From: Teratosphaeria epicoccoides
Taxonomy: Eukaryota > Ascomycota > Dothideomycetes > Mycosphaerellales > Teratosphaeriaceae
Direction of reading: 5' to 3'
Length of the DNA: 64,000 nt
Assembly (NCBI GenBank): GCA_021401465.1
Contig: JADDMT010000138.1
Span: 1-64,000, forward strand
Shown: positions 44,955-55,924 of the stretch, piece after piece
Position numbering within the stretch: position 1 is the first letter of the stretch
How the letters are laid out: each line of letters opens with the position of its first letter
Program-made: the position numbers and the translations under genes
The notes under the pieces: generated by a model
Databases searched by the model: none
Seen by the model: only the letters and a program-made list of their open reading frames with translations
What the model was told of the DNA's origin: nothing

Positions 44955-46716
44955 CTGAATAACTGTCTTTATAGACTAGTTTAGGGATCATGTAGTCTTG
45001 GCTTCTTCTCTTAGCGTTACTGTTTTCTAGCCTAAGAGGTCGTTCTCGTTCTTGGCCTCGCTGTTCCTGCGCGTTTCTTGCATACTCTATCTTTAAGTAG
45101 TAGACTTAGAGTCGTAGCGCTCGTGAAATCTGAATACCTTTATAGGTCAGGTAGCCTCCCTAGGGTGTAAACTCTACCCTAAACAGTATAACTTCTTAGA
45201 CAACTTTCTGATGCGCGTGAGGTTAAGCTACGACTAGTAGTCTCCTCAGGTGTCGTCGCATATAGTCGGCTAGTTCGTCATACTAAAGCTAGTTGACGTG
45301 TTATACTCTATTGATCTATAGGCAAGCCTAAGCCTACTAGTTCTGTATGATTCGGATAATATTAAGTCCGATGTCATGTAGCGGCATAGCCTATCGCTCT
45401 ATGCTCTCGTCTTCCTCGGAATCAGGAATGACAGCTTCGACAATCTCGTAGTTATCGTCTGAACCTTCTTCTTCTTCTTCTAGCTCCTGTTGCCTCAGGA
45501 CTGTCGTACTAGAAGGTGTACCCCTTAGCGCACAGATCGACTATGCCTTGTTTCGGCTAGGCTACTATCCGGAACTATCTTTATTACTCATGTGAATTCG
45601 ACAATCGTCGTCATAGCATGTAGTCTAAGGAAGTGCGGCATAGTCCGGTTCTCGAGTAGTAGCGGCCTTTTGCTAAGGCGCCGTTGTTGTCGCGTGAGCC
45701 TGCTCTATCCTAGGCAGTTCCTGTTGTTGCTTCTTAGCAAAACATTCGCGGGCAAAGTGTCCTTTCTTTCTACAGTTATGGCACTCGAGATTACTCTTGT
45801 CGAATGGCTTCTTCAGACCATTCTAGGGAGGAGAGCCCTTCCGCGGCTTTCCTCGGGGTCTATTCCTTAGACGCCCCTTAGTCGCATCTAACTCCATAGG
45901 TTAGAGACTATAGTAATCGCTTCGCTATTTTAGTGCTAATCATTAGACCTTATGGTTAGCCTGTGCTAGCTTGCGATTTCTATGTTGTCGTTCTTGCTGT
46001 CGTTCCTAGATGCGATTATCGATTCTAATCGCGAGATCGCTCATTTCCTTGAATGTCGTTAGCTAATCTCCTTAGGTAATTTCGTCTTTAACCGTCTCCT
46101 TTAGTCCCTAGTAGAACTAAGCAGCTAAAGCATTATCATTCTAGTCGACTCGAGCAGAGAGGGTCTAAAAGTCTACGTGGTACTTAATAGCGGAACCCTT
46201 CTGCTAGATTCCTAGGAGAGCTCTCTCGGCCTCTTGTTACTCATTACCGAGCCTAAAAGCTTCGCGTAATGCCTTAAACACAGACTTGTCTAAGTTAAGA
46301 ATCTCCCTAGTTGTCGTCTTCCTAGCTTCGACGTTACTAACATGATCTAGATAATCTGTCAGATGAGGCTAGATAAACTCGAACGCTAGTCCCTTTAGGT
46401 AAGAGACAATGTACATCATTCGCTTATAATGTGTTGTAAACTATTCCGTATCTACGTTAAATGCTAACTAGCATTATAGGATAAACATCTCGACTTGAGA
46501 TCGTTATCCTGTAAACTCTGTAGGGCTTCCTATCTTGAAGCTGTTATTACTATGTCTATTCCTAGTAATTGAACCTGCGACAGATGCTAGAGCTATCTCG
46601 CTAAGGTGAATAGATTTAAGCTACTACGTAATTTAAGGTATAGTAGTAACTTGTTCTCGTAGTGTTAGTTAACTGTCGCTAGAAGTTAAACTAACAGCTA
46701 AAGAACTACTTGACAT
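44955..46716 (-). pseudogene. gag: A3 gag with intact zinc knuckle
   Basis: Start ATG at 46716, the same position as in A1 and A2. The knuckle at 45742-45783 reads CHNCRKKGHFAREC, all four ligands present. Upstream are the same capsid-like blocks as in A1. The plus-strand 92-codon frame at 45592-45870 is a shadow. Confidence 0.85.
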
Positions 46717-46775
46717 AGGCGTACGTCAAGCGCTCGACGAGTCCCCTGATGCTTCCTTAGAAGTAGTGCTCAAAA

Positions 46776-47189
46776 TGTCATAAGGGTAGGTACTAATAGC
46801 AGGAAGGTAACTAGGTATTAGACTCGTAGAGCTATGAAGAATATCGACAATAGCAATTGTCCTTGTAACTAACTATCCCCTAGGGAAAGGGAATTAAATT
46901 AAGCACGAAGCTCCTGACTACCTGTCCTGAAGCTATCCCTATATACTAGAGAGACAGAGCAGCTCTGTTAGATCTGTCGACAGACCTAATAGATCCATGT
47001 CTATAGATCTGTAGACTAACCCTACAGATCCGAGGGTCTGTTATCCTATGATAGATCCCTTCTCCCCTACAGGCCTGTAGATCTGTAGACTAACCCTACA
47101 GATCCTTTCTCCTATGACTATGCCTATAACTCATAGCACTTAGGACCCTCATAATCCTGTAACCTATAGTACTCCTAACACTTATGACA
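46776..47189 (-). mobile_element. A3 5' LTR (414 bp, 27-bp deletion)
   Basis: Collinear with 40296-40736 but lacking 27 bp between two 'cagatcc' direct repeats near 47097, compared with 40618-40650. This is the only clear length difference between the LTRs of this copy. Confidence 0.95.
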
Positions 47190-47194
47190 CTTTC

Positions 47195-49613
47195 CTTCTA
47201 ATCCTATTAGCTAGCATTACGCCAAGCGATTAAACTGATGTATGACTTCTAGGTAATAACAGTCTATTTGGCAAGCTACGATCGGACTTTCTTATTAGTG
47301 CTTAACGTAGTCAAGAGTTTGTACACTATTAGCTCGAAGTTGTCTTTGTCCTATAACGCTAGTTCTTCCTCAGACAGACAGGCTTCTAGTTCATCACGTT
47401 TTAGCTAGTCCTCGTCACGAACAGCCTTAGCCTAACTGTTATAGACACTAAAATCCTCTAGTGCCTGCTTAAATGTATCAGATTATGTGACTACAATTTT
47501 AATGAAGCCCTTCTTAAGGAACTTTTTGCGGTCGTTAATCTACTGCTTAATAACAGGCGTGACGACAAGAGTAAGCCCTGGCCTAACGCGAGGCTTACCT
47601 CCTACTAGCTAGGTAAGGTTACTGTATAGGTTAGTGTCTAGGTCTACAAGTGCCTGTAGCTTATTACTGTCTAATTTGTCCTATACCTTGTAGTCTGTAA
47701 CGTTAGGATAGTAGTACTATGCATGCTTCTAACTGTAGATAACATCCTAACCTACACAAGTCTTCCTAAACCCCATAGTAGCAGCAATAACGACTAGCAG
47801 CAAACCCCTCGCTAGACGCTACAAGGCCTAGGCGGAGTTTAAGAACTATGGTACCTGTCAGGGAAACTTTATCGACTAATCCTTGCTCTTTACACTTGAC
47901 TTAGGATGCTACTAATTAGGATTAAAGCGATTGTATGTACAGGCTACTTTCTACATGTCATCTGACAAGTGAAGGTCTTCTGCGGTCTCGTCCTAGTTGC
48001 TGCCAGGAATCCCTGCAGCGTGACTAAGCTACAGAGAACGCCTCTAATTACTGCTAATTGTAATGCTTAGGCTTTTAGGTATATCCTCTCGTTTAGGGTC
48101 GTTCGCGGGATTCTATACGACTATGTCTAGATAGGCTGTCTGCTGCTCGACTAACGCAATAGCGACATCGGCGCCCTCTAGCAACTCCTGAGGAGAGGTA
48201 GCATGCCGCCGAGTAGGGATAGGCGTGCGAGAGTATGATTTAGGCAGAGGCTTAGTAGTAGCGCTAGGATCTACTACCGCCATACTACTAGCAACCCCGC
48301 TAGTCTTACTATACTCCTCCTGTTAAAGACGTTATGCTATCTACGCGTCTGTTTCGGCGATTATGTCAGATTCAAAGCTAACATAGCGCGATTAGTTCTT
48401 AACAGCTAGATTATATATGTCTAGCTTAAATTTGCGCGTAGTAGGCAGAGCGCTATAACCTGCGAAACGTTAGCATCTAACTACAGGTTAATCGTTACAT
48501 AAACGTATGTCTGTAACAGGGCGTAATCAACCGCATAAGTCTGTCGTCACCCTCGCACTTAGCCGTGAAGACCGCGATTAGATAAGCGCCGCCATAATTA
48601 GGCATAGCCGCATGTAATTACCTTAACGCGCTAATTAACATGACGTCTAATTCCCCTTTACGCTACCATGACAAATCTCTAGTTACTATAAACTAGTAGT
48701 AAGAATAGTGTTTGTTAGTTGTCTATTATTCTGCGACTATGCGTAGTTCGAGACAGTCGGAGTTTAAATTCCGCATCAGGCTAATTTTAGGAGGCACTGC
48801 ATTCAGAAGCAGCCTTAACTAGTCCTTAGTATAGCCGACTATATACAGGTAGATGCTAACTTCAAGGAAAGATAGTTTCTAGACATGCTCTACATCGCGC
48901 ATTTCTACATCTTGATCTAACTAACTAGCATTAGTGCTAGCCTTTAAGAACGCGAACTCCTTAAACATCTTGTTTAGTGTCTATGCTAAAGCCTGCGAGT
49001 CATGCGAAAAAGTACGCCTTAATCCTACTAATTTAGTCAATAGTATGACAGAGCGCGTATTAGCCGCTACGCCTAGAGTAACAGAGCCCTCCTTAGTATA
49101 GTCTTTTTTCTTTTTTACTATGTCCTTAGCTACGCTAGCAATGTACTACTATAATGCTAACTAAAACTTGCTCTTGTCAACTTCTGCGGGCAGCTAATCG
49201 TAGTTGCTGTCAAGACTAGGGATATACTACGCCTCTGACAAGTAATCATGTTTGCCCTTAAACAACTTAGCGACCTTAGGATCTTCATCATTACATAGCC
49301 TATCTTCTAGTTTCTTCAGGTTCGCGGACAGAGGGTTTTAGTATCTAAACTAACGCGGGATGAAGGGCTAGCCTTCCCTGTCCTTGTCGATTAATTTCTC
49401 TACTCTTAACACGTTTTAAATGATATTACTCGCGTCCTAAGTGTCTTAAGAGTCCCATCTAAAATACGACAGAGCGAAATTGCCTGCCTGTACTATGAAA
49501 CCTGTTTAGACTAGGCGGTGTTTAAGCTGCTCTTTCGTCTAGGTCTCAGGTCTCTGCTAGTTAGCTTGTTAGCGCTTTTAAGAGAGTATTAAAGCAACTA
49601 TACGACTAATCAT
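47195..49613 (-). pseudogene. SNF2-type helicase/ATPase, N-terminal part (motifs I-Ia)
   Basis: From about 49613 downward: a long N-terminal region ('AEVDKSKF', 'LALQQYIASVAKDIVKKKKD', 'TKEGSVTLGVAANTRSVILL', 'LNKMFKEFAFLKASTNAS'), then the Walker A region 'VVIAATMGFRKTCV' (MGFRKT at 47759-47776; SNF2 proteins have MGLGKT, so Gly became Arg by G to A), then 'RPGLTLVVTPVIKQQINDRK' as motif Ia. The frame ends at the A3 target duplication and resumes at 40295. The combined gene would encode about 1,300 residues. Some frame changes around 48300-48450 suggest an intron or indels. The start at 49613 is a guess. Confidence 0.7.
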
Positions 49614-50229
49614 GGCCGAATCGTGAAGGTAGAACTAGTAGTGTCGATATTAGCATAGTACTAGTATGCGATTATCTGTCCTGTAGTCGTGAACGTCAAC
49701 CTGTTTGTTTATTTAGTAGGGTCGATAGTACGGATAGTAACTAAGCGGCTAGGAGGTACCTACAAGCAACGAGTAGTGCCGCTAAACTGCCCCTCGATTA
49801 CTAGTAGTATACTAATAGTAGTTATGTACATGTAGGGATTCTCTGTAAGGTACTACTAATAAGCCTGATTAGCAGAAGCGCTAGGGAGCGACTTTAGTAC
49901 TTACCCTATATAGCTAGCCTAATTAACCGACAGCATGCTAGCGGCATGTAGTAGGCGTACCGCCGTTATTTTATAACTACAGGTTAAGCGGACACATCCG
50001 GAAGTATGCGAGGCATACGCGTAGAAGTGTAGCTTCGCCCTTGCGATAGCGGCGCTAGAGCTTGTTAGCAAGGATGTCGAAGCGATGTTAAAAAGATTAG
50101 ATAGTAAAGGCGATTTTTTTATAGTAGTAATGCAGGTAATAGCATTATGAGGACTATATTATCTGACGTTTGCTACTAGTTGTTACATGTGTAACACTAT
50201 CATTAATTAATGATAATAGCAATGAAAAC
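49614..50229. other. Intergenic stretch in the large element
   Basis: No gene was recognised. It contains one palindrome copy (ctagtagtatactaatag at 49801) upstream of the SNF2-type gene, and an AT-rich inverted word 'attaattaatgataatag' near 50210. Confidence 0.5.
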
Positions 50230-52400
50230 AGAACAGGCGAAGTAAAGACAGCTATAGCTCCTAAGATACCTATCCGTAGCACCTAACTAAAGCTAGGTAG
50301 TAATCGCCCTGTGCTTAGACGAAAAGGTCTTCTTTAGGGAGCTCTTCTGTTACTAAGTCCCTATTTGTGTATAATCGCCTACGTATTACAAGGCGATTAT
50401 AATCGACTAGGCAGGAATACTCCTAGAGGTACACTATAGTAACTCGGTCCTTATCTATAGCGGATACGGGATTCGCGGCCTCGTTGTCGCGATACTTAGC
50501 CTAGAACCTTAGCCCTGAATATCTCTTAGACACTAAATACAGCCTCGGCGAGTTACGAAACTTGAATACTAATGCTCTTGCATAGGCGCTAGCTTGTCAA
50601 GTAATGATCACGAATAGCTTATGTTTGTGCATATCTACTACTACCCTCCTAACTCTTAAGAGCGGTGTATTGACGAGACAGGGATGCCAGAATAGAGCCG
50701 TCTGCAATAACCCTTCTTAAGGCCTAACATACGATGCATTCTTAGCTAGCGGAGGAAGCGAAACTCGACATGCTTCAGGCCTGCGTCTTAGGCCGATTAA
50801 TAGGATCCTTTGAAATGCTTGATTAGCCATAGCACTAGTTATTACTAACACATGCCTAGTTAGCTATAGCACGAACGTGTTCTTTAACACTACTAAGTCG
50901 TCATCTATAAGGAGAACCCCATAATAGCGACGAGGGTAGCTTGTAGTTTAGGCAAGGATATAGCTTCTACTAATCCTCTTGCCTTACGCGCATAGGCTCG
51001 AGTATCCTGTTCCTATATGCGTGTCTTAAGTGCTACAATTATTAGGACCCTAGCGTCTAGATTATGCCTGCTATAGATAGTGTCGTAGCGGACTAGAGGA
51101 TAGACAAAGCGGCGTCGCATATACGACAGCTACGGCTATAGTAATAAGGTACGAAAAGCGCGGAAGGGTCTGCCGCATCTTTTATCTGAAGTTAGCTAAG
51201 AGACTAACGAGTATAAACAACGCGTGTTTCAAGTAATCCTGACATCTGTAATTTAAACAGACACGATATAGGCATAGCCCGAACGATGAGTGTGCGTGTT
51301 TCCTCGACAAGAACCTCTAAGACCTAGCGCGGCACGATTTACAAACCTAAGGCGCTATAGTAGTAGAGTATAGGCACGATCAAAGCAGGCCTTATACTTT
51401 GACATAACGATTACCTACGCCTGTACGCTACGTTAGAAGAACGGATAGAGTAGCTTGGCCTACTTAGCCAAGTTGCGCGGTTAATAGTAGCGAAGGAGCG
51501 CATGTTCTAGGAAGCGAGCGCCTTCTTTAGTAGTAGCAGGGAATTATAACTCGAATTCCTAGCGACAGTAGAGGCGTTGCAGACACGAGTAAGGGAGGTT
51601 AGTTTTCGGCATCTACTATACAAGATATCGTCAAACTATTAGCAGCGGACAGTCTAGAAGTCGACAATTACCTAGGGTTAACACGAAAGTAGTATAGCTG
51701 TTATAGTTTAAACGCGGCTTAAAGGCCTTTAGAATAATACGTATAGGATATTCTCTCGCATGTAGAACTACTCTTACTACTATATACGTAGGATCTACTA
51801 CAGAGCAACTACCTCTAATGTAACACTACTTAGGCTTATATCTTATAGTCACCCTCTACTAGGTGCCGAATTGTAAGCGCGTAGGCTCGTCACTAGACCT
51901 TCTAGCGTAAGCACTCTTAAAGCAAGATGTCAGAACTCTGCGATAGAGACTATAGGCATGCCTACTTTGACTACGCTTTTAGGCTCTATCTTGACAGGGA
52001 CTACGTGTAGGCATCTACAGGCGCGCGAGCACATGCGGGCGCTTTAACTGCCGCGAGTCAGAGTATGTATATAGGGCTCGACTTGCTGTCAGTAGAAATG
52101 AGGTTAGCGTGCCTACGTTAATATCGACGCAGACGGTCGTTATACTAGTCCTATCGATTAAGAAGATAGTCTTGTACGCGGATCTTACGCTAGTTGATGT
52201 CTAAGATGCTACGGCTAGGGATAGGTGTCGGCTAGCCTGAGGGATTGTCTACATTACTCTCGGAGACTACTGATAGTTGTATAGGGTATAGGATCGTCAG
52301 ATAGAGACTAGAGAATAGGGTAGGCTCTTAATAGGTACACTGCTACTCATGTCTAGTGTATCGACCGAGGACTGTCGACTCGGCTTTTTGGTGTATAGAT
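50230..52400 (-). pseudogene. Unrecognised minus-strand cargo gene 3
   Basis: Best followed from about 50930 down to 50310: 'GVLLIDDDLVVLKNTFVL', 'RHVLVITSAMANQAFQRILL', 'LRVRRVVVDMHKHKLFVIIT', 'ASAYARALVFKFRNSPRLYL', 'VSKRYSGLRF', 'YNRLVIRRRLYTNRDLVTEE', then LPKEDLF. Stops are TAG. The order of an acidic 'LLIDDD' strand, a later 'KLFVIIT' strand and basic loops is faintly reminiscent of a helicase, but I cannot assign motifs with confidence. Above 50930 the frame becomes unclear and may include introns. It is convergent with nothing on its left and divergent from the plus-strand gene at 52877. Confidence 0.35.
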
Positions 52401-52876
52401 CGCGTAGAATGCTAGTATACCTATCGATGTGTTTTACACATAACTAGTGCTTTTAGCAGGCGCTTCGTAGTAGTAGTAGTCTAGCTATGTTATACAGGCG
52501 GACGTGCTATATAGCGCGGATGTTTTGTAGTACCTATACTAGCTATAAATGAAGAATTAATGCTAACCGAGGCTAGTTCTACCGGCGGTATTTTAATAGC
52601 ATACTGCTAGCAAGCTAAAAGTACCGCCGCTATAGTTTCAGGGGTAGCCGAATTTAGATGACACTCGCATGTCACAAGATACTATAAACATTACGTCCTC
52701 TCTTTCTTCTACATTAATAGACTCTACGTAGCTACATTAGATAGTAACTCGTAGTATGTGCATATTTACATGTAGTATATTATCCTTTACTAACATGCTA
52801 ATAGACCTACATGACTAAGAAGGATATACTACGCTCTGTTCTCTGCTAATCCTTTAAGTCGCGTCTGTCTTTAATC
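52401..52876. other. Intergenic stretch between divergent cargo genes
   Basis: AT-rich, with 'gcggtattttaatagcatactgctagcaagctaaaagtaccgccg' forming an imperfect inverted repeat (about 52581-52634; the GCGGTA and TACCGC words pair). No gene was seen. It would hold the promoter of the gene at 52877. Confidence 0.45.
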
Positions 52877-54450
52877 ATGCCTTCAAAGAAAGACAGATAA
52901 CAGAGGTCACGTTCTACGTCATCTAGCGGCGGTTCGAATTACGATCTAGCGAATGATTTAGAAGACCTGCTAAGTAACGATAGCGATAGTGTAGATGATA
53001 GCAATAAGGAGATAGCTAACTAGGAGCATAAGGATTTTATAGTGCCTAAAGCCTATACAAAGGCGACTAATGTAAGAAGCTACCCGCATATAGCGGCTTT
53101 ACTAACATATATACAGATGACAACGTACTAGTCACGAAGAGACTAGACGCATAAGCGGTCATCCTTACCGCTAAGGCGGAATTAGCCGTACAAGAGGCTT
53201 CGGTCATTGTCTCATGACACGCGACAAGACAGTAGCAAACCTAAGAGTAACAGGGTAAAGACATAGCAGCTAAGCATCTGTCGAGGCTGTTACGACAGCC
53301 GACCTACTAATCACGGGAGTGACAGCAGCAGTTAAAACTACCGTAACAGCGAGTCTCGTAGCTGCTAGGGCGATAGTAGTAGTTAAAGTCAGTCCGGGAG
53401 CTAGTCAAGTAGCCGTCGAGGCCATAATAGTAGCTAGACTACAAACTCTAACTAAGGATATGACTACTCTAGTAGCGAAGATATACGTAGTAGCCCTCCT
53501 ATGCATAAAGACAAGTTAATCGAGCCTTTGCTTGTTAAAGTCCGAGAACTCTTGTAGATAGACACTTCACAAGGGCGGAAGGGCATTTCTGTGCTATACC
53601 CTATAGCTCCTACTTACTAGCTAAGTTGTAAGCGTATTGCAATAAACTAGTAGCTCGTAGCGCGTAATATGCTAGGGATGAAAGGTCGAGTTAGCTTAAG
53701 GCTAGACGACGTAGATTTAGATACTATAAGTACCTGCGTAGGTCCTATGAGGAGGTACTAATGTTAGGGGCGTAGATAAGGCAGAGGTTACGTTAGTATT
53801 GTAACAACTACACGAATAGGGTTAGAGAAGCTATACTCGCATAGTCTGGCAAGGTAGACGATAAGCAGGGTTTAAAGGACTAGGCCGCGGACATGTTAAT
53901 AGAAAGCAGATTTGAATGTAAGAACGAAGAAGAGGTAAGGAGAGAAGGCTTAGATGTCGTTAAAAGCGCTAACATGTCACAGGACCGGAGGTTTCTAAGC
54001 CTGCTCGTGATCTTTTATATGAAGAAGGCGTTCTTCTAGTCTAATTGAAAACTAGCAAAGAATCCTTTGAAGTCACGCGAGGTAAACGCTTTCATGTTAA
54101 ACAGCGTGTATGCTACTATTACATACCTACTAGCCTAGATCAGAAATGGCCCTTCGGAGTTTAAGACGAAGGCTAGTAAGACGAGATAGGTTCTAGTTAG
54201 CGGTGTCGATATCGATGATATCTTTAAGGGGAAGAAAAAGTATTAGGAAGAGCTCGATGCTAACAGACAAGAGGTCATCATAGCGACTATCATAGCACGT
54301 ATATTAGGGGGGGAGGACAAAGGCAAGACAGTACTACTAGTGTAGGCAGCCCTAGCTATCAAGAAGGATTACGGCATGACAGGCTTAGAGAGGGAATATA
54401 AGGACTTGTAGAGGCAAAAGGCACTACGCGAGAATAGTACGTAGGAGACA
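52877..54450 (+). pseudogene. Unrecognised cargo gene 4 with Ser/Asp-rich N-terminus
   Basis: From ATG at 52877: MPSKKDR, RSRSTSSSGGSNYDLANDLE, DLLSNDSDSVDDSNKEIAN, then, after a frame change near 53100, a Ser/Gln/Asn-rich stretch ('SRSC.GDSSS', 'SQSGS', 'SSSRRGHNSS') and 'MHKDKLIEPLLVKVRELL', 'GRKGISVLYPIAPTY', 'MKGRVSLRLDDVDLDTISTC'. A further frame holds 'MLIESRFECKNEEEVRREGL', 'RRFLSLLVIFYMKKAFFQSN' and 'EVNAFMLNSVYATITYLLA'. The layout is a disordered acidic/Ser-rich N-terminus followed by a helical domain. I do not recognise the domain. The 66-codon frame at 53319-53519 is a shadow. It may be a DNA-binding or adaptor protein of the element. Confidence 0.45.
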
Positions 54451-55216
54451 TTATCAAGAGGGCCTGTGCTAACTTCTACTAGGTCGTACGTAATTCTTAG
54501 GTCAGCGTAGTGTTAGCCTGACACGAGGATCAAGCTAGGCCTTAATGTCATTAATAGTAGGCGTTTGCAAGCATGTAGCGGATGTTTAAGCGGACACTAA
54601 CAGAGGGAGCGAGGGCTATAATGGCAAAAGGGCAAATGTTAGTAACTATAGTAGTAAGGCAAGCAATTGTGACAGTAACGACTAGCTAATGCAGGGACTA
54701 GAGGAGCCATTAACGCAGGACACACTGCATGACAGTGTCGTGACAATGAGGTTAGTTTCTTGTCTGACATTATAGCCATGATTACTAACATGTACTTGTC
54801 TAGTACGAAAGCTACTATAGTCGATAAGCCCCGACCTAGACACACGCAAGATGAAAGGTTAGTAGCCTTAGCGCGTCGTAAGGGCCAGCTATTACTAACG
54901 AGGCGGAAGTAGCGAGAGGCCTAAGCTACAGAGTAGGCAGTTAATCGTGACTAGTATAGACAAGCGGTATAGGCGAGGGGACTTATATATTAACTAAACT
55001 ATACTAATAACGGATAAATACTAGCGTAGCTCTAGCGAGAGGCAAAACGCAAAGACTTACTAGAGCGGGCACATAGTAAGTATAATTATTAACTCTACGT
55101 AGCGGCATAGTTAATGATAATAGCTATAGGACATGAAGCTTAACCGCGAAGAATAAAGACTAAGGCGATAGTAGGAGCTAAGATTTGCTAGAGGCAGAGG
55201 CAAAAAATGCCAGGTA
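54451..55216. other. RIP-mutated stretch, probable tail of the preceding gene
   Basis: Only short unconnected frames remain. No motif recognised. A 68-codon minus-strand frame at 54639-54845 has no recognisable content and is taken as chance. Confidence 0.4.
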
Positions 55217-55263
55217 AGTGTGCTAGTAGTATACTAGCGTTATGCTACTAACATACTACTAGT
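55217..55263. repeat. Double palindrome
   Basis: 'gtgctagtagtatactagcg' is followed within 10 bp by 'catactactagtac'. Two copies of the element-wide palindrome stand together. Confidence 0.7.
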
Positions 55264-55924
55264 ACTTTGATATTAATAGGAGGTACTAGCGGTAGTTTAG
55301 TAGCCACGGGGTATACATTAGCTGACGGTCGTGATGTAGCATGGCATGCGCTCTACTCGATTAGTGTGACCTTATAAGCAACTAGTCGAATGTTGTAGAG
55401 AAGGTAGAGGATGCGCTTGGCGACACTAAGTTAAGGGATAGTTAGTTGTAGTAGCACATAGCATTTACGGACTCGACCTTATTAGAGCAGATTAAGGGCT
55501 ATAGCGACAAGGTCTTTAATGATGCGACCTTCAAGAAGCTACAGGAGGGGCGAAATAGTAGCGCTTTAGGAGAGTCGTTAGTAGTGAAGGTAAGCTAGTA
55601 GAACGGAATAGAGGATAAGGGCAAGTAAAAGAGTCATGTGTAAGAGCTGATACAGGATGTGTAGATAGTGTGTAGTAGCTATGCATTTGTTACTAGCTAT
55701 ACTAATTAAGGTCTTCAGGCATAAGGCGCAAGTCAGATATAGCAGCTTGCTTAAATTTAAGAGGCATTATGAAAGCTGCGTTTAAGCTGTATATGTGTTT
55801 AGTGTTAGCAAATCTGCTTAACCTGCGTTATACGTCAGATTTAGTGTTAATAGTAAAAGAGCATAGTGCGACAATAACAAGATTTGTAGTATTAACTAAA
55901 ATCATGACTTTAACGTCTATTACA
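55264..55924 (+). pseudogene. Short unrecognised ORF remnant near the right end
   Basis: A plus-strand reading 'FTDSTLLEQIKGYSDKVFND', 'ATFKKLQEGRNSSALGESLV' at about 55465-55595 has normal protein composition and few stops. It is preceded by less clear sequence from 55300. No family is recognised; it could be an exon of a small cargo gene. After about 55700 nothing is seen until the terminal repeats. Confidence 0.3.

Larger units (their letters stand above)
40296..47189 (-). mobile_element. Gypsy element A3, full length, RIP-mutated
   Basis: A 6.9-kb copy of family A with LTRs of 441 and 414 bp and a perfect 5-bp target duplication CTTTC (40291-40295 and 47190-47194). It interrupts the SNF2-type gene between motif Ia and motif II, in the same orientation as the gene. 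Confidence 0.97.

Noticed and set aside
45592..45870. 92-codon plus-strand ORF
   Set aside because: Antisense to the gag zinc-knuckle region of A3, with no support as a protein.
53319..53519. 66-codon plus-strand ORF rich in Val and Ala
   Set aside because: Out-of-frame shadow of the Ser/Gln-rich stretch of cargo gene 4.
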